Shown here one piece after another: positions 56,514 to 63,870 of a stretch of 64,000 bases of DNA. The stretch lies in contig NZ_MTCM01000001.1 of assembly GCF_002000245.1 (NCBI RefSeq), positions 2,315,740 to 2,379,739 of the forward strand, read 5' to 3'. Source of the DNA: Sphingobacterium sp. CZ-UAM. Its GTDB lineage: Bacteria; Bacteroidota; Bacteroidia; Sphingobacteriales; Sphingobacteriaceae. Every line of letters starts with the position of its first letter. Position 1 is the first letter of the stretch. Under the pieces are notes generated by a model. That model saw nothing but the letters and a program-made list of their open reading frames with translations. It was not told the DNA's origin and did not search any database. The translations under genes were made by a program, and so were the position numbers.

Positions 56514-57119
56514 TTATTTTGACAATTCCAGTTCCACTAAACATTTCCGTTTACTGGGCTGCCCCAGCAGTAGTTCCATGTGAATTGTCGGAAAGCCCGA
56601 TTCATCACAAAACTCTTTGAGATGGAATCCCTGTTTTAACCAGAATTCATGGGCTCCCTCCAGAAAAGGATGGGTGTGCAAGTAAAGTCTTTCGACCGCT
56701 TTCTCTTTGGCCACCTTTGTCAATTGGCGGAAAAGTGCTGTTCCAAGTCCAGAACGACGGTAATCGGGATCGACAAAAAGACGCGCGACCTCAACAGTCT
56801 TTCGGGTGTCTAACCCGAGATGCGGAAATCGATAGTCATAAGCGAGCATGCCGATCACACCGACCAGTTTTCCGCTCTTGTCCCTTGCCTGTAGAAATGT
56901 TCCAGCTTGTTCATCCAGATACAGCTGTTTAAAGTCCAGCAAATCTCCAGGAATCTTTTGCGGATCAAGCATGGGAAACAGCTGTTTCCGAAATTCAATA
57001 ACATAAGGTAACACCGTTTCCAGATCCTGAACAGTGACTGTACTTATCGCAATATTTCTGATTGAATCTGTCCTTTGCATACCTATTTTATTCATACTAT
57101 TTTCGTTTTTAGCGTCCAT
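56514..57119 (-). CDS. GNAT-family acetyltransferase
   Basis: The 201-aa protein has a GNAT fold with the acetyl-CoA loop VARLFVDPDYRRSGLGTALFRQL (motif R-x-x-G-x-G) near residues 115-135 and VERLYLHTHPFLEGAHEFWLKQGF. It uses acetyl-CoA to modify an amine. It lies between the ABC importer ATPase and the TonB receptor, 46 bases after the ATPase. The substrate is unknown; modification of a metal-chelating small molecule would fit the context but is speculation. MNKIG at 57095 is an alternative start. Confidence 0.87.
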   Translation of the reverse strand: MDAKNENSMNKIGMQRTDSIRNIAISTVTVQDLETVLPYVIEFRKQLFPMLDPQKIPGDLLDFKQLYLDEQAGTFLQARDKSGKLVGVIGMLAYDYRFPHLGLDTRKTVEVARLFVDPDYRRSGLGTALFRQLTKVAKEKAVERLYLHTHPFLEGAHEFWLKQGFHLKEFCDESGFPTIHMELLLGQPSKRKCLVELELSK

Positions 57120-57165
57120 GCCGCCACTAGGATCTTTTACCTTGTTCGCACATTGTTTACAGCCT

Positions 57166-57993
57166 TTATAGCTTATTATTTACGTCTTCCAGTTCAAGGG
57201 ATTTTATCGGAGCCCAGTCATGTGCATGAAGCATGGGTACAAACATCCATTTCCCTTGGTTTTCCAAACTGATCAATGGCAACTCATAGGTCTGTTCCAA
57301 TACTTCCCGAACCTGCTCTCTGTTCATCCCTTGTAGATCCACCAGTGTATTGTCCTGCATCAAATAAAAGTGGTCGCCAAAAAGATAGGCCATATTGGGG
57401 TCGTGCATCACACAGAGCACTGTTGTTCCCTCCTTGACCAATTCTTTAGCGGTCTGCAAAACGGCAATCTGATAGTTCAGGTCAAGATGGTTTGTCGGTT
57501 CATCCAAAAGCAATAGATCAGGCTGTTGCACCAATACCCGACAAAGCAAGACCAGCTGCCGCTCCCCTCCTGACAGGGATGTATATGATTTATGCTTTAA
57601 ATGTGCGAGATTAAATTTCTCAAGAATTGTATCCACAGCCTCAAAATCTTCACGGCGTGGTGAAAAGCGGGAGAATGATGCACGTCCTGTTAAAATAACA
57701 TCCACCACCTTAAAAGGGAAAGTTGTCTGATGAAACTGATTTAAGAAACCCAGTTTAAGCGCATTTGATTTACCGACCCTCCAGTTTCTACGTTCCGTTT
57801 CACCGATCAATACCGATCCTTGATAATGTTTCTCCAATCCGGCAATAACATTGAACAAGGTCGACTTACCGCTACCGTTCCGGCCCAGAATAACCGAAAG
57901 CTTTCCTTCCGGAAAGGACACATTGACGTCCCGCAAAATAGTATCCTTACCGTAGGCAAAGGATAGGTTTTTGATATGGATGGATTTGCTCAT
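57166..57993 (-). CDS. ABC importer ATPase (FecE/BtuD type)
   Basis: The 275-aa ATPase has Walker A LGRNGSGKSTLFN near residue 36, signature YTSLSGGERQLVLLCRVLVQQ and Walker B LLLLDEPTNHLD, with the switch His in CVMHDPNMAY. It is the type used for siderophore, cobalamin and Ni/Co chelate importers. It overlaps the permease gene by 4 bases. Confidence 0.93.
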   Translation of the reverse strand: MSKSIHIKNLSFAYGKDTILRDVNVSFPEGKLSVILGRNGSGKSTLFNVIAGLEKHYQGSVLIGETERRNWRVGKSNALKLGFLNQFHQTTFPFKVVDVILTGRASFSRFSPRREDFEAVDTILEKFNLAHLKHKSYTSLSGGERQLVLLCRVLVQQPDLLLLDEPTNHLDLNYQIAVLQTAKELVKEGTTVLCVMHDPNMAYLFGDHFYLMQDNTLVDLQGMNREQVREVLEQTYELPLISLENQGKWMFVPMLHAHDWAPIKSLELEDVNNKL

Positions 57994-59006
57994 GAGTTCC
58001 AGTTAATTTCGTTCCGGCGCATCAGGTAGATAAAGAGTGGAGCGCCAATAATCATTGTAAATACCCCTATCGGAATTTCGAAAGGCATGACTGCACGGGA
58101 AAAATCGTCAATCAATAACAGGAATGTCCCACCGATACTGATATTCGCCCATACGACAATATTATTGTTGGGGCCAAAAATCATACGGCTGATATGTGGG
58201 ACAATGAGTCCAAATAAGCTAATCACGCCTACTGCAGCAACAGCTGATGCGGTGATCATGGTCGCAACCCCGATCATCAGCAATTTCAGGAGTTTTGGAT
58301 TCACCCCCACAGCAATCGCTTCCTGATCTCCCAATGCCAACAAATTCAATTTCCAACGCAATAAGATCAATATGATCAATCCGATCACTATCGGTAAAAA
58401 GGCGTTTTGCACTTTTGACCAGGAGGCAGTATGGAGATTTCCCATCGTCCACTGCACAATAGCCTGTAATTTATAAGGATCACTGATATATTGTAACAGG
58501 GTAAGCATCGCCGTAAATACCCCTGAAATAACCATTCCTGCCAAAACCATCCCAATAATGGATGTTTTTAAACCGGCATTGGATACAAAGTAAGTCAAGG
58601 CCACAGCACAGACACCAAAAAGAAATGCCGAAACATTGACGGACAAAAGTGGAAACAGCATGGCTAAGGCGGCACCGAAAGCAGCACCAGAAGATATCCC
58701 CAAAGTAAACGGATCAACAATAGGATTCCGAAAAATCGCTTGTAAGGTCCCTCCAGATGAGGCAAGGGCGGCACCGACCATAAAGGTCAATAAAATCCGC
58801 GGTAAACGTACTTGCCACAAAATGGTATCCATACTCCCCATCAATACCGTCGTATCATTTCCTTTATAAAGCCCTAATTCCAATCCGATACGTTGGCAGA
58901 GTTCAATAAAACCAATATGCTGACTTGAGCCGATCAATAATGAAAGCAGGAGCAGCACTAATGGCAATATCACCAGCAATAAAAGCTTTTTTAATTGAAG
59001 TATCAT
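57990..59006 (-). CDS. FecCD-type ABC importer permease
   Basis: The 338-aa protein has about ten transmembrane helices with FecCD/BtuC motifs: RLPRILLTFMVGAALASSGGTLQAIFRNPIVDPFTLGISSGA near residue 70 and GLIVPHISRMIFGP near residue 265. It is a homodimeric type II importer channel. It overlaps the binding protein gene by 4 bases and the ATPase gene by 4 bases, giving a tight three-gene importer. Confidence 0.94.
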   Translation of the reverse strand: MILQLKKLLLLVILPLVLLLLSLLIGSSQHIGFIELCQRIGLELGLYKGNDTTVLMGSMDTILWQVRLPRILLTFMVGAALASSGGTLQAIFRNPIVDPFTLGISSGAAFGAALAMLFPLLSVNVSAFLFGVCAVALTYFVSNAGLKTSIIGMVLAGMVISGVFTAMLTLLQYISDPYKLQAIVQWTMGNLHTASWSKVQNAFLPIVIGLIILILLRWKLNLLALGDQEAIAVGVNPKLLKLLMIGVATMITASAVAAVGVISLFGLIVPHISRMIFGPNNNIVVWANISIGGTFLLLIDDFSRAVMPFEIPIGVFTMIIGAPLFIYLMRRNEINWNS

Positions 59007-60004
59007 TGCAGAAGCCCCGCTTTACCGTATAATTTTTCAAAAGCCATTGTCATATCCTGATCGAGTTGCTCCTTGGTATAACTTGGGAAACACCAATGCC
59101 GCACCTGTTTGGCGAAGAGCATAAATTTCACGGTATGTGGATCAAAAGGAAAGGACGGTGACATCACAAATACCTGTTTATTTTTTACAGCAGGCAGTGC
59201 GGCCAATTCTTTCAGGTTGTAAACATCAGAACTTTTGGAATTCCATAGAATCATGAGATCGGGATTCCACTTGTAGATCGTTTCAGCACCTACGTTTGGC
59301 GCTTCCATTTCCAAAGGACAGGCATTAGCCGCCCCTGATAAGCGGATGGCCATATCGATGAGACTACCTCTTCCCGAGGTCGAAAGTACACGTCCTTTGG
59401 ACCAGGCATAATAGACCTTCTTTTGCGGTTGATCGAGCGGAGCGGCCATCTTTTTGACCTCATCTCCAACAAATTTCACAATTTCCTCAGCCCGTGCTTT
59501 CTTGTCCAAAAGCGTTCCCATTCCGATCAATTCGTTAAAGATACTGGTTTCATCTTTCGATGAAAAAGTGAAGACAGGAATACCCAAATTTTCGAGCTGA
59601 GTGATATTATCCTGATCGGTATTGAATGTCAGAACAAGATCGGGGTTCAGGCTTACGATGCTTTCTACATTGTTGGCCTGACCACCAAAAGTTGGTGTAG
59701 CGATACTTTTCTGAACGATACGTGGGTCTAATTTCGATAAAAAAGCATAGGTATCTTCCATTTGATAGACTTGCTCAGGAATGCCGACCAATCGGTCACT
59801 GGCCTGTAGCATATAAACCTCATCCACAAGAGAGGGATACAGGACAACAACACGTTGGGCCGGTCGCTCCAATGAGATTTCCTTGCCGCGGCTATCCATG
59901 GCCTTCACCCCATCTTTACTTGCATTGGACTGTTGGTTTTGGCAGGCTTGTAAGCATACAAGCAAGATCATTGGCAACAGCACTATATATATTCTAATTT
60001 TCAT
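59003..60004 (-). CDS. Periplasmic binding lipoprotein of the metal-chelate importer
   Basis: The 333-aa protein has a lipoprotein signal (LLVCLQAC with the lipobox Cys near residue 21) and a BtuF/FepB-like fold: RPAQRVVVLYPSLVDEVYML, DPRIVQKS, PDLVLTF and a second lobe with PDLMILWNSKSSDVYNL. It captures metal chelates and hands them to the FecCD permease. No His-rich tail is seen. It overlaps the second ureE by 11 bases. Confidence 0.9.
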   Translation of the reverse strand: MKIRIYIVLLPMILLVCLQACQNQQSNASKDGVKAMDSRGKEISLERPAQRVVVLYPSLVDEVYMLQASDRLVGIPEQVYQMEDTYAFLSKLDPRIVQKSIATPTFGGQANNVESIVSLNPDLVLTFNTDQDNITQLENLGIPVFTFSSKDETSIFNELIGMGTLLDKKARAEEIVKFVGDEVKKMAAPLDQPQKKVYYAWSKGRVLSTSGRGSLIDMAIRLSGAANACPLEMEAPNVGAETIYKWNPDLMILWNSKSSDVYNLKELAALPAVKNKQVFVMSPSFPFDPHTVKFMLFAKQVRHWCFPSYTKEQLDQDMTMAFEKLYGKAGLLQ

Positions 60005-60494
60005 GCTTTCTGCTATTCTTTAGCTGCTGGCGAATCCGATTTTCAGACAGCAATATCGCTTCCTCCAATTGAACAGATGCACCATATTTCGCCGCAATTT
60101 GCTCATAGAGTCGACCATCATACGGCAAATGGAGAGACTGGAGCTGATCGACCTGGAATATCGGTAGATGCCGGTTACCGACGAAATAACCAAAATCTGC
60201 CAGTTGAACTAAATCCGAAGGATTAAACCTGATCGCCAAGGTCGGCTTAACAGTGACGATTGCCTGCAGTTCCCCATTGTGGTACAGCGCATCTCCATGA
60301 TGCCACTCCTGCCCCTGCTCCAACTGCATCAAGATCGTATTTCCAGACAAGGTATTTCTGGTCAAACGGCGTTTATTAATTTCGAACCATTCGATGTATA
60401 CCCGATCTACCTGATCAGTGATGGCTTGGTACCGGGGCACAATGGTATCTATCGTTACAGGCAATCTATTCATTGTTATATTAGGGTATATCAT
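59994..60494 (-). CDS. Second UreE-like nickel metallochaperone
   Basis: The 166-aa protein aligns with UreE over its length: VYIEWFEINKRRLTRNTLSG, HHGDALYHNGELQAIVTVKPTLA and the metal-site motif FVGNRHLPIF near residue 110, like the IGNKHLPLF of copy 1. The two copies are clearly diverged. It lies between hypB and the nickel importer genes, overlapping the latter by 11 bases. A role in storing or routing nickel is inferred. The start may be the Met at 60473. Confidence 0.85.
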   Translation of the reverse strand: MIYPNITMNRLPVTIDTIVPRYQAITDQVDRVYIEWFEINKRRLTRNTLSGNTILMQLEQGQEWHHGDALYHNGELQAIVTVKPTLAIRFNPSDLVQLADFGYFVGNRHLPIFQVDQLQSLHLPYDGRLYEQIAAKYGASVQLEEAILLSENRIRQQLKNSRKHEN

Positions 60495-60556
60495 TCAAAC
60501 TTTGCGCTGTGATCAACCATCGTTCCATCTGATCGTTGATCACCTTCGCGCATTTA

Positions 60557-61285
60557 CTATTTCGCCGCAGCTATTTGCTGTTGTCCTTTTTTTAATTGAA
60601 CTTTCTCTTTCAACCAGTCACACCAGCTATCTAGGCCATCTCCGTTCAAGGTACTGATCGTGATCACTTCCAGGTTTGGATTGACTTCACGCGCATCTTT
60701 TGTCACGGCATCTACAGAGAAAGGCACATAAGGTAACAAGTCTGCTTTTGAAACAAGCATCAATTCGCTGGTCAAAAACATACGTGGGTATTTTTTGGGT
60801 TTATCATCACCCTCAGTTGTCGCCAATAAAGTGACCCGATAGTCTTCACCAAGATCAAAAGCGGAAGGACACAGTAAGTTTCCGACATTCTCGATAAACA
60901 AAAGGTCAATACCTTCGATATCAATGTGATCCAGGGCCTGCAGAATCATTTGAGCTTCGATATGACACATACCGCCGGTAACAATCTGCAACGCATTGAT
61001 TCCAACATCGCGCATACGGATCGCATCACGTTCCGTTTCAGGATCTCCCACCAACACAGCAATGTTTAGATCTTTTGAGAGACGCTTTCCAGTCTCTTGC
61101 ATCAAGGTTGTTTTACCAGAACCCGGAGAAGAGCATACATTGATCACACATACATCTTTCAGCCTGTCGCGGATACTTTTGGCGACAAAATCATTTGCCT
61201 TTAATAAATGTAGGGTTGTATTTTCACATTGGACGGAACCGACGCGGTTACCTAAACTTTTAGGATTTTGAGTATTGTCTGACAT
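60557..61285 (-). CDS. hypB: HypB nickel-insertion GTPase
   Basis: The 242-aa GTPase has P-loop VCSSPGSGKTTLMQ (residues ~51-63), GDPETERDAIRMRD, ALQIVTGGMCHIEAQM with the metal-binding Cys-His, FIENVGNLLCPSAFDLG and SKADLLPYVPF. HypB usually loads nickel into [NiFe]-hydrogenase. No hydrogenase genes are in the window, and Helicobacter pylori shows that HypA/HypB can also serve urease, so a urease role is likely. It lacks a His-rich N-terminus. Confidence 0.94.
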   Translation of the reverse strand: MSDNTQNPKSLGNRVGSVQCENTTLHLLKANDFVAKSIRDRLKDVCVINVCSSPGSGKTTLMQETGKRLSKDLNIAVLVGDPETERDAIRMRDVGINALQIVTGGMCHIEAQMILQALDHIDIEGIDLLFIENVGNLLCPSAFDLGEDYRVTLLATTEGDDKPKKYPRMFLTSELMLVSKADLLPYVPFSVDAVTKDAREVNPNLEVITISTLNGDGLDSWCDWLKEKVQLKKGQQQIAAAK

Positions 61286-61298
61286 GATAAATGATTTT

Positions 61299-61643
61299 TT
61301 AATCGTGTTTAAAAATTACTTTGGAAATATAGAGTTCATTTCCTTGAACAATTGTACTCGAAGGCTGCCCACAATCGCAGACAAATCGGTGAAAATGAAC
61401 AGGAAAATTCTTCTGACAGTGCTCACAATAGGCAATGATATCATTTACCACAACCTCCATTTCCATATCGCGGTAATGGGTATTTTCGGTGATAAATGCG
61501 TCAAAAGCATTTTGGATCAGCACAGGCTGCACATTGGACAATAGTCCGGCTGTCACCTGAATTTTCTGGATATCATCCACTCTGGTCTCGTAATGCGAGG
61601 TCAGGGTATCGAAGATATCCTTTACTATACTTAGCTCGTGCAT
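61299..61643 (-). CDS. hypA: HypA nickel metallochaperone
   Basis: The 114-aa protein begins MHELSIVKDIFDTL, where His2 is the nickel ligand, and has a zinc domain with CEHCQKNFPV and the second cysteine pair in FVCDCGQPSS (a C-x-C rather than C-x-x-C). It transfers nickel to HypB. The hypB gene starts 13 bases downstream. It is preceded by a small exported protein gene after 90 bases. Confidence 0.93.
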   Translation of the reverse strand: MHELSIVKDIFDTLTSHYETRVDDIQKIQVTAGLLSNVQPVLIQNAFDAFITENTHYRDMEMEVVVNDIIAYCEHCQKNFPVHFHRFVCDCGQPSSTIVQGNELYISKVIFKHD

Positions 61644-61732
61644 TGGTATATTTTAAGAAATCAATAAAATAAATTTAGAATAGAAATTACGATTTTCTTT
61701 CAGCTCTCTTCAAGAATGAAAGCTCTAAATCG

Positions 61733-62131
61733 CTAAAAGGGGATTTTTATTTGCTCAAAAAGCAGGAACCGCGCGATGGGAATCGGTTCAATATCCAAAA
61801 TATGCAGATAACGGTAGTCGTTCTGCAAAGCCGAAGGCAGTAATTCATGCCAGAGCAAATCGACGACAACTACCCAACGGTCTGTTAACCAATCCTGATT
61901 ATTTTCGACGTCCAATTCGGCGATAGATTGCACCGATGGATATAAAGGATCTAAATCTGGATTGTCTAATTTTAGAGGGGTAGAAAGCGAAAAGTCCGCT
62001 TTATTTGGTTCAGTTTTTAGGAAAGATATCTTGCGGTGAAAACTATCACTTTTCGGTACAATACTGTTTGCATTTAAACTTTTAAATGAAACAAACAGAA
62101 CTGTAATTAGAAAAATAAAGTGCTTCCACAT
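61733..62131 (-). CDS. Small exported protein, head of the hypAB segment
   Basis: I do not recognise a named family. The 132-aa protein has a signal peptide (HFIFLITVLFVSFKSLNANS), a polar, mixed middle and a C-terminal YLHILDIEPIPIARFLLFEQIKIPF. The final segment resembles YILFQSLKIPFQG of the protein at 53375-53785. It is the first gene of the hypA-hypB-ureE2-importer run, and its promoter carries the 14-mer shared with the urease segment. Function unknown; a metal-related envelope role is inferred from context. Confidence 0.55.
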   Translation of the reverse strand: MWKHFIFLITVLFVSFKSLNANSIVPKSDSFHRKISFLKTEPNKADFSLSTPLKLDNPDLDPLYPSVQSIAELDVENNQDWLTDRWVVVVDLLWHELLPSALQNDYRYLHILDIEPIPIARFLLFEQIKIPF

Positions 62132-62175
62132 AGCTGCAAACTAACAAAGTAACAAGTTTCCCTTTGAAAACAACA

Positions 62176-62223
62176 CAAAGTTACTACCGATCAAACAACA
62201 AAAAGTAGCACAAATCTTGAATT
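62176..62223 (-). promoter_or_regulatory. -7 box and shared 14-mer of the hypAB segment
   Basis: On the minus strand TAACTTTG (62176-62183) is a -7 box, and AATTCAAGATTTGT (62210-62223) lies 26 bases upstream of it. The 14-mer is identical to that at 53838-53851, where the spacing is 25. No TTG -33 element is seen at 19-20 bases in either promoter, so an activator may be needed. Confidence 0.55.
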
Positions 62224-62326
62224 TTATTTCACAAAATAGGAAAAGCCCAAAGAAAATTCCATAATTCTTCATATATTAAATTAAAATTTGGTTAAAGCAA
62301 GATTAAAATGATCTTAGAGGCATAAA

Positions 62327-63076
62327 TTGACGATTTTGGCACAAAAGATTAAAACAATTTTAAGCGATGATAATCATCGTCCCTGGCCGCTACCAACCAG
62401 CCCATGGCAGTACTATCAGGAATGGCTTGATCTCCTTTTTTTACATTTTCAGGTCGATTATGATTTGCTCCGTCCATTGGTTCCCGCCGGATTGCATATT
62501 GATCAGCACCAAGGAAGCTGTTATATCTCTTTGGTAGCATTCAAGATGAAAAATATACGCCCCAAAAATTTGCCTGCATTCCCACCCCTCTCGAACTTTT
62601 ATGAGATCAATGTACGTACCTATATTGATCAGGACGGTAAAAAGGGAGTCTATTTTATCAATATTGAAGCAAGTAAATACTTATCCGCCCTAGTCGCAAA
62701 AAAATTGTCGGGACTACCTTACGAAAAGTCCGCCATACTGAGGGATGCGCAAGGGTATCACAATCTCAATCAAGAAAGGGAGTTTAGGTTGAAAACGATC
62801 TTTGAGGTAAACGATGAGATTACATTAAAATCCAGCCTTGATACCTGGCTTACCGAACGCTATTGCCTTTACCTGGACAAACCCGCTGGGATATATTGTT
62901 TCGACATCCATCATCCGGAATGGCCCTTGTTTTCAGTGCAGTTGCAAGAATACCAGTTGAACTATACAGTTGGTGATATTCATCTCCATAATGAAAATAT
63001 TGCGCTGATACACTACTCTCCAGGTGTACAGGTGCTGGCCTGGAATGCGGTAACAATCAAGCCCCACCAACGATAA
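62327..63076 (+). CDS. DUF2071 / YqjF-family protein
   Basis: The 249-aa protein has WQYYQEWLDLLFLHFQVDYDLLRPLVPAGLHID at the N-terminus and VRTYIDQDGKKGVYFINIEAS near residue 95, the DUF2071 signature. Function is unknown. The only upstream starts are TTG codons (62327, 62336); AGAGG lies 8 bases before 62327. It diverges from the small exported protein gene at 62131. Confidence 0.8.
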   Translation: MTILAQKIKTILSDDNHRPWPLPTSPWQYYQEWLDLLFLHFQVDYDLLRPLVPAGLHIDQHQGSCYISLVAFKMKNIRPKNLPAFPPLSNFYEINVRTYIDQDGKKGVYFINIEASKYLSALVAKKLSGLPYEKSAILRDAQGYHNLNQEREFRLKTIFEVNDEITLKSSLDTWLTERYCLYLDKPAGIYCFDIHHPEWPLFSVQLQEYQLNYTVGDIHLHNENIALIHYSPGVQVLAWNAVTIKPHQR

Positions 63077-63150
63077 CAATAATACCGACATTCAGGTTTT
63101 CTGAGCAAATCAGTGTGCCGAAATACAAAGCCCCAGGAGAGAACTATACT

Positions 63151-63654
63151 TTCCCTTTAGGGAATCTTCCGTACCCCGAGGGGAATTTGTTTTTTCCTTC
63201 GGGGAATCTTGCGTACCCTATAGATGATTTACTTCTCCCTTCGGGGAATCTTCCATACCCCGAGGGGAATTTGTTTTTACCCTAGGGGAATCTTCCGTAC
63301 CCCGAGGGGAATTTACTTTTCCCTTTGGGGAATCCTCCGTACCCCGAGGGGAATTTACTTTTCCCCTCGGAGAATCTTCCGTCCCCCGTGGGTGATTTAC
63401 TTTTCCCTTCGGAGAATCCTGTATTCCCCGTAGATGATTTACTTTTCCCTTCGGAGAATCTTCCATACCCCGAGGATGATTTACTTTTCCCTTCGGAGAA
63501 TCCTGCATCCCCCGAGGATGATTTGCTTTTCCCTTCGGGGAATCTTCCATACCCCGAGGATGATTTGCTTTTCCCTTCGGAGAATCCTGCATCCCCCGAG
63601 GATGATTTACTTTTCCCTTCGGTGAATCTTCCATACCCCGAGGGGAATTTGTTT
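63151..63654. repeat. Twelve tandem 42-bp repeats with palindromic halves
   Basis: Exactly twelve units of 42 bases run without any insertion or deletion. Each unit has a first half like TTCCCTTCGGRGAATC and a second half like TACCCCGAGGRKGATT. The halves sit 21 bases apart, and each contains a short inverted repeat (CCCTTCGGGG, CCCCGAGGGG). Because 42 is a multiple of 3, several frames on both strands stay open across the array. Confidence 0.92.
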
Positions 63655-63758
63655 TTACCCGAAATCTAGGCTTGAGAAAGCTGAGCAACAAATTATGGGA
63701 TTAAAGACAATAGACTAAGTTTTTAGCAAAAAACAAATTGTAATTCAATAAAAAAATA

Positions 63759-63816
63759 GGGTAAAATTCCGCCAAAAAGTTTTTCGTACATCCTGGATTT
63801 TGGCGGAATTTTACCC
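63759..63816. repeat. Perfect 19-bp inverted repeat
   Basis: GGGTAAAATTCCGCCAAAA (63759-63777) and its exact complement (63798-63816) flank a 20-base spacer. It lies in gene-free DNA between the tandem array and an insertion sequence. No T-run follows either arm. Confidence 0.85.
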
Positions 63817-63870
63817 CTACTATCACCCTTTAATTTTGTATACAGCACAAAAAAGCCTGTACGACTGATC

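Noticed and set aside
57166..60004. Assignment of the FecCD importer to cobalamin
   Set aside because: The fold is shared with BtuCDF, but the neighbouring hypAB, ureE and urease genes favour nickel. Cobalamin or iron cannot be excluded from sequence alone.
63218..63691. 157-aa frame on the minus strand built of xPxGxxx repeats, and two repeat-derived frames on the plus strand
   Set aside because: All follow from a 42-base repeat that lacks stops; the minus frame has only a TTG start and ends in a mutated repeat unit. Listed as a repeat array instead, with the coding option noted as a finding.
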